Shown: positions 22,576-36,700, counted from the first letter of the stretch. The stretch is 64,000 nt of DNA from Karalla daura (GCA_029224185.1 CM055197.1:18761750-18825749), one strand, 5' to 3'. The notes: generated by a model from the letters alone, not told the origin. Numbers and translations: made by a program.

Positions 22576-23596
22576 CCTCAATGCGAATATCTTTTTAGCA
22601 GTCGTAGCATTTGTATTAATGCCATTCGAGTAGCTTTTCATTGGATGTGTGGGCCCGTTTTGGGCTGTAAAAAACTAAACCGGAGCGTTGTTCCGGCAAG
22701 CAGAGAAAACGGTTTCTGCCAATCCCATCATTTCTACTGACCCATACACGTCTATAATCAGCAGCTATATAGTCAAGGAACCCTTTTTTAATTGAGTGAC
22801 ACTTTTTGTGCGTCCCTGCACATGCTAGGTCCCTGCACGTCCTAGGTCCCACTGTGCCTCACGCACTACTCGGCAGCCCCGGCCCCCTTTCTTCTCCCAG
22901 TCATTGCCGGCGCCCTTTAATCCCTCGCCGCGCTATGTCCGCCCTCCCTCGCTGGTGCGATACCATTGGAATGCTCTCCACCGGTCATAATGGAGTGTAG
23001 TGTTTGCGTTTGCCTTGAATCGGCCTGAAAGGGGGCATTCTGCTGGCTGGCACCTGGGGGGTGCACTAAAAAAGAGCAAGGCATTCATAAAGAAGAGTGC
23101 AAGAAACCAGGCCGGTCCCTTTATACGAGCGAGTACCGTTGGACCGCCACACACAAACCAAGCTGATGGAGCAGCAGGAGAGGAGGCCCACACAAAGCAG
23201 CCCGACGAGGGATTCCCTCCCCTCCCACCACCGCCATACTCTCCTGCCATGTTTTATAGGCTTGGCTGCATCAACCATAGCAGCCTAATCAACCTGCAAG
23301 AATGCCGTCCGAGATCTCCACCCCATGCACAATGCGAGACGGGGCGTGTTCTCCGCGTTGCTGCCCTAATCCAAACATCGGATGGTTTACATCGTCTGGG
23401 GGCGACGCGTTTCCCCCGCGGGTCAAGAGGTTAAGGCCTCCGCAGGTTGCTATGACACCACTTATCAAAGTTTTGTTGCGAAATCTCGGAATTTTAATCA
23501 GTGAAGCTTAACTATTGAACCTATTGAACTCGGCTCGGCACGGTCAGCCATGCAATGAAGGAAAGCTGGAGCAGAATCATTGATCCATTGGGCAGT
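22576..23596. other. Intergenic spacer between the mmtag2 and arf1 3' ends
   Basis: About 1 kb with moderate GC and no open frame resembling a known protein. One short direct repeat is visible: GGTCCCTGCAC-like units at about 22,810-22,852. Nothing else is recognised. Confidence 0.5.
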
Positions 23597-23602
23597 TTTA
23601 TT
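23597..23602 (-). terminator. Candidate polyadenylation signal AATAAA of arf1
   Basis: TTTATT on the plus strand, AATAAA on the minus strand, about 1.19 kb past the arf1 stop, a 3' UTR length similar to the mammalian gene as I recall it. The UTR contains an unusual T/G homopolymer stretch at 24,677-24,711. Confidence 0.5.
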
Positions 23603-24789
23603 GCATAGAGTGAACTCAGCTGCACAAACGCCTTCAACCACGTAGTCTCATCGCAGTGCCCTCTCATCACAAAACAATGTTTACATCAGGACATGTGCAG
23701 GAAGATACATATCAAATGTTTCATGAACCTCCACGGCACTTTCAGGGCGGGTAAGTGACCCCGACACCTTTTAAGAAAAGAACCCCGGAGAGTCAGAAAC
23801 GTGAATCTGCGATGATAAAAAGGCACGTATCCAGGCTCATAGCACCGTGTGCCACAAGTGCTAGAAATACGACTACTGTTCACGCGCGTGGCCGAAGACC
23901 GCGGCTGGGTCATATGGCCAGGAAAAAGGCATGGCTTTATGAAGCCTTCGGTGAAGACAGGAAGGCCATTGTAGTGTGCAAATGGGTTACAGTTTTGGGC
24001 TGATGGCGCAAGTACTCAGCCGGGGCAATGGCGTCCCGTGCAGCCAGAAAGTATGCATGTCCTCGTAGAGCACAACCATGCAGTTTTGGCAAACTAGCAC
24101 ATTGCAGAGGCAGCACACCGTAAACCTGAGACTCGTATACAAAAATACAAAGCTGACCCCGCGCGCTGCCTTTCAGAGAAGCGTACGGCAGGCAGGCGGG
24201 AGCTCGCTGCAGCATTTCTCATTTCAAGCCCGCGAACTGTAGAGACAAAAAAAGAAGCGGCAGGCGAGTGTTCACCAGCGGGTTTTCTCACCCAGGGCAG
24301 AGTTCTGTCGGCGCAAAGAGTGGAAAGAGTCGACGCCAGTGTTTCACGAACGGTTATTATTTTCATGGGAGGTGGGCCGGCGCATGTAGACGTTGGTCAC
24401 GGCAGGCCACGGTGCCTGAACGTAGTGCATCGGGAGTCGCGAGGTTTCGCCGAGGTCCCGGAGCCGCCGGGCCGGTCCCCCGCTCCCTCGGGTCCCTTGT
24501 TCCGGCGCACGCCGGGCTGTCCCAACAGCCCAGAGACAGACGCGACCGTCCGTAGGAGTGCATATTTACAATTACGTAAAATAAAATTAAACCAAAAAAA
24601 ACGACGGATTTACAAAAAACAGGCGGCCCCGTGTCCGACCCGACGAGTCATGGCGAGGGGAGCTTACCATGTGGGTTTTTTTTTTTTTTGGGGGGTTTTT
24701 TTTTGTTTTTTCTGGACGAGGCTTGCGCAGCAGGGCGCGCGGTCAGACACCGGGCGGAGTGAGTTGACGGCGGACGGCGGGGCGATCCG

Positions 24790-25752
24790 TCAGTGGTTCC
24801 TGAGCTGGTGGGACAGCCAGTCCAGTCCTTCGTACAGGCCGTCCCCCGTGGTGGCGCACGTCGCCTGGATGTACCAGTTGCGCTGGCGCAGGTTGTGGAG
24901 GTCCAGCTTGTCCGTGAGCTCGGCGGCGTTCATCGCGTTGGGGAGGTCCTAAAAGCAGAGAGAGAGAGAGAGAGAGAAGAGATCCATCCATCGCCTCGAA
25001 CGCCTTGATGATGCTGTCCACGGCGCGCTCCCCCCCCCCCCCCCCCCCCCCCCCCGACGTGCCACCCACCTGCTTGTTGGCAAACACGAGCAGCACGGCG
25101 TCGCGCAGCTCGTCCTCGTTCAACATCCGCACCAGCTCCTCGCGCGCCTCCGAACAGCGCTCCCTGTCGTTGCTGTCCACGACGAAGATCAGACCTGAAG
25201 CGGGACCAGATGGGGAGACGAACGTGAGCGCGGGCGCGAAACAAAACAAAGACAAAACGACGGAAAAAAGGCGAGCAGACGACAATCATGCGCCCACCCT
25301 GCGTGTTCTGGAAGTAATGACGCCACAGGGGTCGAATCTTGTCCTGACCGCCGACGTCCCACACCGTGAAGCTGATGTTCTTGTACTCCACCGTCTCCAC
25401 ATTGAAGCCTGTGGGGCAAAAAAGAGAGAGAGATCACAACAAAAGTGATCATCCATCCATCCATCGACTGCTTTACCCGCTTCATACACAGGGGTCTACC
25501 GCGGCACAAACACACACACACTTTGTTCTCACACCTAAGGACAATTTAAACGTGCCTGAGGACCTCGAAATTTCCATTTCACAGAGGGGCGTGATTTCAT
25601 ACGTTACCTATCGTGGGGATAGTAGTCACAATCTCTCCAAGTTTGAGTTTGTACAGGATTGTCGTCTTCCCAGCAGCGTCCAGGCCCACCATCAGGATCC
25701 TCATCTCCTTCTTCCCAAACATTTTGAAGAGGTTTGCAAACATGTTCCCCAT
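24790..25752 (-). CDS. arf1: ADP-ribosylation factor, class I (Arf1-like GTPase)
   Basis: Small GTPase that recruits COPI and adaptor coats to Golgi membranes. Coding exons in transcript order: 25608-25752 (exon reaches 25796), 25298-25408, 25070-25194, 24790-24948 (TGA). These total 540 nt, 179 aa. Visible motifs: myristoylation Gly2 (MGNMFANLFK), P-loop GLDAAGKT (residues 23-30), switch I TIPTIGFNVETV, switch II WDVGGQDKIRPLW, the guanine-specificity motif NKQD and the TCAT motif. It ends WLSHQLRNH. Mammalian ARF1 has 181 aa; here one residue is missing between FANLFK and MFGKKEMR and the tail is one residue shorter. I call arf1 rather than arf2 or arf3 from gene order with wnt3a, mmtag2 and guk1. 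Splice phases all agree. It points the same way as wnt3a, as in human. Confidence 0.93.
25030..25055. repeat. Homopolymer of 26 C in an arf1 intron
   Basis: An uninterrupted C run on the plus strand (G run in the arf1 transcript), 14 nt from the splice donor of exon 25070-25194. Confidence 0.95.
25443..25500 (-). mobile_element. 3' terminus of a LINE-like element
   Basis: Read on the minus strand it has GTAGACCCCTGTG, GAAGCGGGTAAAGCA and terminal ATGGATGGATGGA, as in the copy at 63,600-63,655. It lies in an arf1 intron. Confidence 0.5.
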
Positions 25753-25796
25753 GTTGGCAATGGGGGGGTGGGAGTTCACAAACAAATAAAGAAGAC

Positions 25797-26460
25797 CTGG
25801 AGAAAGCAAAATCAGACGGTGACGTCAGGGGAGCACGGAAGTCGGGAACTGACTGGTCAACAGGCAGGAAATTAAACATCTCTGCGCAATGTGGTATTTT
25901 AAGTTACCGATGCGCTCTCCCATGTCCTCAGAGGTGAACCTGCGTGTGTTGCAGTCTGTGCGGTCTAGTCTGTGGGTTTACTCTCACACTGTGGTACTTT
26001 GACATTTACCCTGTCACGGTGCAAGGCTCAAAGTTGCCCCGATTTTACGACCCACACAACCCATGAGCTGCGGCTTGTTGAGGCGCTGCTCTTATGCCTG
26101 TAGGCCAAATGTAACAATTCGAAAAACACGATTTCCAGAGTGCTGTCATGAATATACTTCAAGCGGTTTCAGCCAGGCAGTAAATGTAGAGAGGAGAGGG
26201 GAGGACGGTGGGTGAAGTTGGCTCTGAGCAGCTCTCGCTGCTTCCCTGTTGTCCCGGCGGACACTGGACAACAACACGGGGGGGTTTGTGCCGACAAACG
26301 CGTTACCACACGAAGCTAAAACGACAGTAAAGCGGCTTCATTAATATGTATTTGAACGCACTTACGCTGCTATTGTTTCCTTCCTTCTTCAAGGCGTTTC
26401 CTTCCTGAGGGAATGGCGATGATTTGACACGTCGGAGGTTCCGCTCACCGCAACTTCCGT
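25797..26460 (-). other. arf1: arf1 5' intron and proposed non-coding first exon
   Basis: The ATG exon has a CTCCAG acceptor just above 25,796, so there is 44 nt of 5' UTR in that exon. Upstream, a GTAAGT donor on the minus strand (26,360-26,365) makes 26,366 to about 26,460 a plausible non-coding exon 1. GC-rich sequence around 26,440-26,500 has no TATA box. A second GTAAGT donor on the same strand near 26,505 is an alternative. Confidence 0.45.
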
Positions 26461-29400
26461 GATCCTCAGGCCGGCTGTTGTCGCCCCCTGCGGCCGAGCA
26501 GAGACTTACACCCTCCACATTTCCCCATATGGCTCGATTCTCCATGAAAAAAAAAACATTTATACACACCATATACACTACGTGTGCAGTGTGTAATGTG
26601 TAATTTACAATGTGGGGCAATTGCGTGCTGTGTTTACTTGTGTACGTTTCTTGCTTTTTTCTACATCTAGATGTTTCCAGGGAATCGTTTCAGGTGTCCA
26701 TCTGGAACACACCTTACGAAAATTAACCACGGTTTTCCTGGTTTTCCTGGTTTTTCAGGTAACCATGAATACCACGATGAAAGCAGGAACATGGTTTGAA
26801 ACCACAGTAGTACCATAGTTTCCATGAAATAGCAAGGATAAACAATGGCAGTACTATGGGTAGGAGGACCACTACTAATCACTATGAGGCACAATAGTAA
26901 AACCATGATTACTCCAGAGGCATTGCCTGTACCTTGCTAGTAGTGAGTTGAAACCCCTGTTCTTACACTCAGAACTCCCTTGCTTCTTTGCAACAAAGCT
27001 GCTTATCTATGGGGCGAATCCTCCACTCCACCATATCCCAGTCCAACCCCTCATGTCAAGGAAACCAGCTTGACTTGCCATGTGGCATGGCATGTTATCC
27101 TGCAGGTAGCCATCGGAAGTTAGGGTTCACTGTAGTCAGAATGACTACAGACACAATCCTCATGTGCGTTGTGGTGTTAAAATGATGTTCAGTTGATACT
27201 AAGGAGCTCAAAGTGTGCCAAGGAAATATTACCCACACCATTAAAGCCCCATAACCAGCATAAACTATTGATAAAGCAGGCTATGAGCACAGATCCTTCC
27301 CTTTACAAACCACACTCTGACCCTTCCATCTGAATGTTGCTCTCCAATTTTGACGTATGCCTGTGAATCATGGCCTCAGCTCCAAGTTCCAAGCCCATCT
27401 GCTTCAACGTTCAACATATTGTGCATAATTAGATTGTAATCAGTAGTTATTTGAGTTTCTGTTGCCCTTCTATCATCTCAAACAAGTCTGGCTGTTGTCC
27501 TCTAACCACTAGCACCAACAAGACATTGATTGCAACTCACTGGATATTTTCTCCTTTTTGGACCAGGGATTAAAGTAAAATATTGAATTTGTTAAACAGA
27601 TATTTGAAATCCAACTCCAATATTGTCATTGACATAATAAGAGAAAATCATTTTACATCCTATCAAATTATATAATTGAAGTGACCACTCAACACCAGTG
27701 AGTATAAAGCAGAGAAGACAATGGATGGATGGATTATTTAACTAGGATTTGTGAGTACGAGGAGTCGGACCCTGGGCCTTCTTGCCTTGAATCGACAGTG
27801 ATAACCAGTCATCTATAGCCGACTAACTTGTTGGAATTGTAGTAAATATCTTCTCCCTCTAACATTAACATCTGATCTATGCTGTCATATTTTTTCAACT
27901 TTAAACCTTTAAAGGGCTGACACATAAAAACAGAACATCCACTATATAGTCTAATGTCTCAGATATACGCTAATATGAAATGATGAAATAATTCAAATTA
28001 CAAATGTATCAAAGAGAATGAGAATTTCAAATATCCGCTGAGATTCATGTTAAATAATGTAGGAGGTCCTAAACAGCATGAGCACAGCATGTCTAGAATG
28101 CCTTGTGCAGAGGAGCATCCTGGTGATGACCTGGGTCCTGTCATACAGTTTAAATTCATTCAGATTTACAAGAGTGTTCAAACACTGCAACTTCCACTTC
28201 CCCGATCCACGACCAGGTCATTAAGGAAAAGTCTTACTGTGTTATTGTTGGGCCAGTTGAATTTTAACCAGGGTCAACTATGCCCGCTACCCCCAGCAGA
28301 GGGGGCAGCAGGAGGGGAGAAGGGCAGGAGGGATCAGCAGGAGGGGAGAAGGGTCTATAGCTGATGATGGACCACACAGTGAAGGCTCATAATGCTGTCT
28401 CACTCTGCAACCATAATTTGTGGTTTTGCCCTGCCAAATGCCTGAGAAATCGCTTTCAGCGTATTTTCACAGCAACTGCTGCCTTCTTTTAGGTGTGTGT
28501 GTGTGTGTGTGTGGATGTGTGTGTGCATACGCAAGGTGTTTACCAAGTAGCAACTGTTTCAATTCTTGTGGATTCAGACATTTAACTCTGTTTCTCTCTT
28601 ATCTACATTTGCACATTGTAATCAATCATGTTTCAGCTCTTGGTTTCTGGCAATAAAGCCCTTATCTTCTTTATATTTTTGCCATCTTTTCTATCTTTTG
28701 CAGACATTGTTTGTTTAAGCTTTTGTAAGTTGTAGGTTTTGGAGTATGTTGGCACAATGTACACCATTTTTTAATCAAAGTAAACAGACTCTGTAAAGAG
28801 GGATTCACGTGTCTTCAGGTGAAAACTCCAACACTGAAATCTTCAAGTTTAATGAGTGTTATTGTTTGACTTCAATAAATGAAATTCTGAAACTTAAATA
28901 TCAATCCAGCCCTTTTCTTGGAATCACTTCAGCAGTACCAAAAACATACAAATACCACACAGAAGACTTGACTTGTTTGCATTTCATGATAATTCAGTGA
29001 TATTTATCGTATGCAAAAAAGAGTTCATGACAGGCACATTTGCCCTGTGGATTCTTTTGAACAATGAAAACCGGTATACACACTGTAAAAATGTACCAAA
29101 GATTGCACAGTACAGTAAAGTTTTGAAAGACATCTTCATCACAAAGCATTTCACTGACTGTATTGTACTATTCTTCCGATAACATCCATTTTCTGAAAAC
29201 AACAAATTTATTGCCATGCTATGATCCTCCTTTTTATCCTTTTCAAACAAAGTTATGAGAACAAAACCCATTCTATCACAATTCAGCACTGCAACAACTG
29301 AGCACTTTAACTTTTATGTGAGTAACTCTATTTTAAATGTAGGGTCAGTGTGACACAGCAGCCTAACTACTTCAATTCCATCAGATATTTGCAAAGCAAA

Positions 29401-30698
29401 GATTAAGAGTTTGATTTCTGCCGATCAATAAGTTCTCAATAGAAAATATGATAATTACCATGCAACAACTTTTTCAAAAGCAGACAGCCAAAGAAGACAA
29501 GAAGTAAACTGTAGCTGTGAACAGTCTAGTGTTCCTCCATATAGCTGCGAAAAGAAAAATGTACACCCCCCCGCCCACTTGCTCTCCTCTTTGCACAGTC
29601 AGACAGCAGGTGCAGGTGTTGAGGTGTGTCAACAGTGAACAGGTCAAACACGTGCATTAAAAGCCATTGAAATCATATATTTCAATTGTTTTAAAAGCTT
29701 CTGAACGATTCTCACATATCTGAAATTTGGGATAATCCCATTTATTATACCCTGTGGCCAAAATCAATTATGTTGTCTCATAACTTTTACATTTTGAAAT
29801 TAAACCTGAAACCTGTGACAGAAATAATGCCCAACAGCCAGTATTCAAAATCTTGAGGCATTTAATAGTAGTCAATTTAACCAAATGTAACTAAAATAGC
29901 AGAATGCAAATTTTCAACATACCATGTAGTGAGCTGAAGATACAGTTAATAATCCAGAGGTTGGGCTAAATCCACATTCCCATGCTCCACAGGTACACAC
30001 ATGCTGTAATATCCATGTGATGGGCTCTCCTGCTTCCTCCGTTCTTCTTTTCTGCTTCATATCTCGCTAGATCCTGACAGTTGTGATGTGTGGACAGAGG
30101 TCTAGAAATAGGACAGTAGGGAGGGTGTATATATCACACCCCCCCACCCGAAACACACACACAAACACACAAACACAAACAAATTCTGATGGCAACGCTT
30201 GTGTACACGGCGAGCAACTTTCTCCCACACATGCACAAACACACACCCACACACATGCGTGCACTCCGCCCGTCTCTCTCTTTTTTTAAATCCCTTCTTT
30301 ATTTGTGGTAAGTTCATCGCCAGAACACCTATCCCCACCTAGGGACCATGACCCCTGTAGGGAGCAGCTACAGTGGGACTGAGGGATCACAGTGACCTCC
30401 TTTGTGCGTGACGAAAATGATTTGGTTCATATCTGGGCAATGTAAACAAACCTTATCATCACCTGAGAGACGTGATCTGAGTTGCTGAGTCAGTCATGCT
30501 CAAATCAACATCAAGTTATGGCGGATGGGGGCAAAGAGGCTTGTTGGTGGTTTGTGAATAGAGGAGGGCTGCCAAGGAGCCAAACAGGCTTCGCAGTAGG
30601 ACGCGGGTAAGGATCTCAGTAGGGGCCTTTGCTCCCCTCTGAGACGAGGCCTAGCTGGGATAAAACCACTCAGTTAGGGGCTTGGGAACGCAGATCTG

Positions 30699-30706
30699 GT
30701 GTGCGT

Positions 30707-30749
<43 letters not shown>
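30699..30749. repeat. TG dinucleotide microsatellite
   Basis: About 50 bp of nearly pure TG in the arf1-wnt3a spacer. A shorter TG run lies at 28,494-28,511. Confidence 0.9.
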
Positions 30750-30750
<1 letters not shown>

Positions 30751-33700
30751 AACCGAAACAGAGGGAGAAAATGTGTGTGTAAGGGTAACAGAGAGTTGTT
30801 ATATGCAATTTTGTAGGACCGATATCATATTAAAACGTGTTTGTTTGAGATTTGGAGTTTATGCATGTGGTGTGTTGCTTCAGTGATCATAAAAATCATG
30901 ATAATAGGCACACATTATGAAATGGCCCTCGGGCAACCAATAGACTGCTGTGTGAGCTTTACAAAGGAACTGGTTGGGGCTAAGCAGGGCTGGAACTCGG
31001 ATGGACAAGCATGGGATGCCTCCCTCTGCGTCTCATGTACTGGATTATAGGTCGGGCAAAATCCCAAAGGAGGTGTGAAGCAGGAAACAAACCGAACATT
31101 ATTACAACGACCAGCATCGTTGCCATGAGAGGATCCATGCTGGCTTCGTCCATTGGCAACAAGTGCCACTGGGCACCCTACCCCACGCCTCTCACAGTAG
31201 GGGGCGCTACAGAGAGAGACAGGCTGGGGCAAAAGGATAAATGTGCACTGGTGTCGGCTGCCAATCACCTTTGTATGGTGATTGTCGGCAGCCTGAAAAG
31301 GTCGTTAAGGGGATTTACATAACATTTTGCACTCCGCCCTGGGTACACGCGGAAATGTTTGATTCCATATTGAGTCATTACTGCATGAATATGGTTCTCA
31401 TGTATTTTGACAGCACACTTTAAGTAAACAAAGCCATTGAGGCACGCTGGGTGAATGACAATGCAGCATGTCAAACTGTGAGTTTAAGCACCGAGGAAAA
31501 AAAACGTGCAAAAACGTGCAAAAACCATGATGCCATGATGCCTCACAGGAGCTTTTTTTTGTAAGCAGTGGTGCAGCTGAAAGTATGATGTCACTCAAAT
31601 ACTGGTGACCATTTCACTCCCTCAATGACGACTCCGTGGGAGCCATTGGTATCGACGGGAGATGTCTTGGGACATCCGTGACAGATGGTTGAGACAAGCT
31701 CTTCAAGGACGCACTTCCTCAGAAAGAAAATGGGGGCCTCTGGCATGGGAGGGGGTGTATTAAGAATGGGAATCGCTGGCTTGCAGGATGTGGATATACT
31801 GGCAAGGTGTAATGGTACACATAGAACACAACGTCCATGCCAGGGAACTGGATTTCCTGCCGGAGGATGACTTGGTTGGACGTGGGGTTACCATGCTTAA
31901 TTTTCTCGAGCCCTCAGTGACCCACATTTAGGGCATTTCCCAACCTTCTATGAACCCAGGGGACATTTTGACGAGTGTAAGGTTTAAGGCTATATTGGCC
32001 CTCTCTCTTTGAAACTCACTTCAACCAGCCACATGGGCTATGACGAGCCATTGCAAGATGAAACAATCACGAGGATAAAGACATTTCTTTGAAAGACCTT
32101 TTTGTTTCCCTCAGTGGGTTGGTTTGAAGTTGATTCATGTTTGCTGTGTATGCAGGTTTTTAAGGGTTGTCCCACCCCTGTTCCCTGTTTTAAATCCAGC
32201 TATATCCCATTGGAGAAGGCATCAAAGATTAAAGTGTGAACCTGTTGCACCTCGGGGTAGATAATTAGTTGGAATGCACAGCATGTCGAAGCAGGGCCTT
32301 GAGGACAACCAGCATCAGCCAAACCCCATGGCATCAAAACCAGGTAGGTGTCCAGATTTGGCATTCGGGATTTTACACTTGTCATGTTGATGCCAAATGA
32401 TTTTTAACGTGTTCTCATCTCATTCCTCAACATTCAGGTGTTTGTGACATTGACATGTTGACTGTAAGTGGCCTGCGGAAGCCTTTTAAGGGGCCTCATT
32501 GTGATGGGTCTAACAGACTCTCATGGTGGTCCAGTTAGGGTTTTTTATTGCTACTTACAATGAAAAGATAATCTTCAGGTGATTGGATAATGAATTTGGA
32601 GGCAGTTTTAACAATACCTCCAAGTGTGTGAACCACAGGCCAAGGAAAGCATTGATGTGTCTCCTCTATTATGGCACTCTGCTAACTTGACAAAATTTTA
32701 TTTAGATATTTTAACCTGTAAGTGGTGTTACCTACCAGCCCACCATTTTGTTGGTCATCGTCTCAATAGAGAGGGCTTCTGTGGGTGTGTGCGTTTGGAG
32801 TGTGTGTTGCTTGACTGCGCACCTGTCTGCCTTGAGGCTGGTAAGACTACAGCCTCTCATTTCTGGCTGGAACCCGTGTGGTGATGCATTAGAGGGCTTG
32901 TCAATGTACTTTATTGAAGGCCCCCGACAAGCTATTTGACACCCTGACAGGGTCAGAGGTGTCAGCCGGCTCAAACTGACAGAGAGATGGACACATAAAG
33001 GCACAGAAGAATTAGGTTGCTACAAAAGTCAATTGCAGGTTGTAGCCCTAGGGCTGCTCCACCAGTGGGGCCTGGATGTCGTCATGTTTGACGCAGAGAC
33101 AGACAACCGGAGACGAGATGATCACTTTCACAGCATTAAAACCATATTAAACTCACCTTTGCTTTCTGGGGTTTCCCTTTAAGATGCATGGCCTGCAGTG
33201 TGAATGGATTATGCCAGTCATATTTCATTCTTACATACTTCTCAAAAGCATTTTCTGGACATCGTCCTCATAAAAATTGATATTTTTAAATGTAAAATAA
33301 TCACATTTTTGGCTATAGTGACATGTGCATAATTGAGACTACTGTATGAAGTGGTTTTAAAGTGAACTCGAATTGAATGTACTGAACTGGAGATGAATGC
33401 AACATTGAATGTGACTTTACTGATAAACTTAAAAAGTAGAACCAGCACCTTTCTGTCTCTGTTAACAAGTGAAAATAAATTTTGTAAAAGGGGAGTTCAA
33501 GGTATCTCCATCTTCCAAGTGTACCTACAACACTGAAGTGGACTGTGAGCATATATCTACGCAAAGGGATAATGTGCACACTTAGGTGTAAAGATTTAGG
33601 AACTGTGGGCTTGTAAGGGCCACAACACGGCAAACAATTTAGCTGAAACTGTATAGGATGGAAATAATGGCACAATGAATTCTAAAGTCTCAAATCCTTG

Positions 33701-36700
33701 TTAAGACCCTCCATCTTTCAAACTAAACTAGATCACACCAAGAATCTCCTATCCCTTTATCCAGTTTAGATCCTCTAATCCCTCAGCCATTTTCCATTCT
33801 TTCTCTTTTTCCCCATTTCAAATGGCAACTGTTTGGTTGTCCGGCATTGGAACGTTGAGAATTTGTCCTCTTGGTGAAAAGAAAGTAACTATATTGAAGA
33901 AAGGAAGAACAGCTTGACAGAGCCAAGAATGCTACGGATCTCTTTAAGTCCCATAATGAGATGTTTTCTCTGCTCTGAGCTTGTATTGACATGGAGACTA
34001 ATGATTTCCACAAAGTAATAGATTGAGAGAGTAATGCACAGGGGTGGGAAAGACAACACAAAGTGATTTAAGTCATAGAATAGCCAAGATGCTCAGTGCC
34101 TCTTTTTGTTTGAGATGTGAAGAGCTTTAAGGATATTACTTTTTTGGGGGGCAGGCACATGCAGAAGTATTGAGTACATTGTCTTAATGAATCTAGAACT
34201 AATTTACTTAAGATTTCCAGGACTAAGACATTTTCCCATCAATAGATACGCTAGCACACACACTTACAGTGGCTCAAAAAATGACAGAACTTTCCTGAGG
34301 TCCAGGACCTTCCAATTAGGTACTAATGTTATCTATATTAACCCTTCGCCCCTTCCCTGACTTTGCTTTATTGAGGGAAGGGCAAGGGGGTTGGGGTTGC
34401 CTCAATAAAAACAGCACTAAAAAGCAATTACAGTGCTGTGAAGAATGGGACTTGTCAGTAATTTGCTGTCTAAAACCGAGGAGATTGCAGGTCTGGGGCC
34501 GATTGGAATTCTGAGCCTGCAGTGCAGTGTGGGAAAAGCAGTGGGAAGGCAAGCACCACCCTTTGTGAGGTAATTACTGGAACTACCAGAGGCCAGCGCC
34601 AGTCCCTGCTAATGATAACCCCGCTCTTCTCCCCTGCCAGCTACCTTGTAATTGATATACCCAATCTCACTTACTCTGGACATGTCCATAATAACGTGGA
34701 TCAATTTAGACATGCATCTTTTGGCTTTCCATCTGTGTAGCAATGATGTTTTCCATTGGATTGATAGATATAATTGATTCTAACATTTATCAATATGGTT
34801 ATTAATATGGCATCAAATTATAATCTGTCTCCATTTTACCATACCCATTGATAGTTGTGTTATTGAATGGAAAGATACCTTGAATCAAATAGGCCATTGT
34901 GATAAAATTGCTACACAGGTTGGGTGTTCGGTGGGAGTTTCTTTCTATCCACCTCTGCTAATAATGACTCATCTCATAAAAAGTTGTTCATATGAACTTT
35001 GGTTCTAGCTGTTTATAAACTCAGCTTTAAAATCTAACTTAACTAGGTTCAAAATCCCCTTAAAATTATCTGATGCTCAAAAAATGATCATATACATTCC
35101 TCTGCCTGAATACACAACAAATCATTTAACAGGATTCATACATACACAACCACTGTTGCTAGTTGAAGATTAGCAGTGATGAATGTATTCAGAATCTAGT
35201 TAAGAATTTTTTTTTCTAATTCATGTGTTGATGTGCTAAGTGCCATTTGCATCCTCAGCCTTGATGCCAAAGTTTTTGCAGAGGAACACGTAGTATACAA
35301 CTCATAACTTCCCTGTCAAGCTTTATGTAACTCTAAGCCACGCAATCTCGGCAGCGCTTCATATTAAGATGAAGTGTGGATTTGCATGCGGCATGATCTC
35401 ACCTAGGGCTGTAAAAAGTCTCAGGCAGGCCCTGTCAACGCCTCCAACTGTATAAAATGAGACGAACACAATAGTTGTGAAATTCCCTGCAACAACAATA
35501 GCGAATATGTAATCTCAGTCTTTCCATAGTTTCTGGGGTGCACTGTGAATGTTAGATGTTTACCATTAAGAGGCACAGAGATGAAAGAGGGGAAAAACAC
35601 ATGAATTTGACTGCTGCTTTGAAACTGCTGGTGGAAGTGCACACATACTCACACTACCTGCTGAACTGCTTTGAGCTGCAGAGGTGAAAAGGCAGCTAAT
35701 GAGCGATCATGTCTGCCCCCTCCTCCCCTCAACACCGTTGATCTGCATGGTGACCTCTCGTCACCCTCCAGGCTCTACACCTAAACTCCACCACTGCCTC
35801 TGCTGCCAGACCCCAGCAGCAGATGTCGAATCTGAGAAAAGTCTGTGAAAACTCTTCCACAAGCCCCTGGAAGAGTGCAGCAAAAACATACACGCACGCA
35901 CACGTGGAGGTTCTGTAATTTGTCACACCATCCCACCACCCCACCTCCCCCTCCCTTCTTGTTATCTCCCCAGTTTGAGTAATGTTCTCTTGTAAGTACA
36001 GAGGTGGCAAAATTCCTTTGTTGGCTTCAACAATACAAACAGGCACTTCAAAAGGGGATAAAGCTGCTTCACAGGTGACACATCTCTTCTGATGATGGCT
36101 GTCCTCTTTAGAAATCTTGCAGATAACCCATCATCTTCATTCAAAGCAGGCGACATACTTCACACCTTCCCCTCCCTGGCTGTAAAGGAGAAAACATGAT
36201 GCGATGATTGCTGCAGATGTTAACATGGTCCGGCATGGCCATTAGAGGGAAGGGGTTTATTTCGTGGCAGTGGAGGTCTGTCAGATTGTTTCATCCTTCT
36301 ATTGCATGAAAGGTTTTCATCCAAGAGTGGTACAAAAGTGATTAGTCTTGTGTGATAAACAACACGTTGGTGAATCTGGAGTTAGAATTTAGTGGCCGAA
36401 GTGTTGGGTGAAGGTGCGAGTGCTGTCAGGATCTATTTATTTAGAAACTAGAGGTGAGAAGCGTCATCACTAACCAGCAAGACTAATATGGCTAAATAAT
36501 GTCATTGCAACATTTCGAGCAAGCGCTAAATGCTCTGATACCATGTCAGAATAAATTGTGGCAACATCCACTGTAATATATATTTTTATTAATCATCCAA
36601 TCTGCATGGTAAAGATGTGTTAAACGTCCTGAAGACATGTGCCAAATCCAAAGCAGTGATCTGATTTCAGACAGAGGGGCACAGACATCAAAAGGTTGGC

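Noticed and set aside
25005..25448. Plus-strand ORF opposite arf1
   Set aside because: Antisense shadow of arf1 exons and a poly-C tract; the minus frame is an intact ARF.
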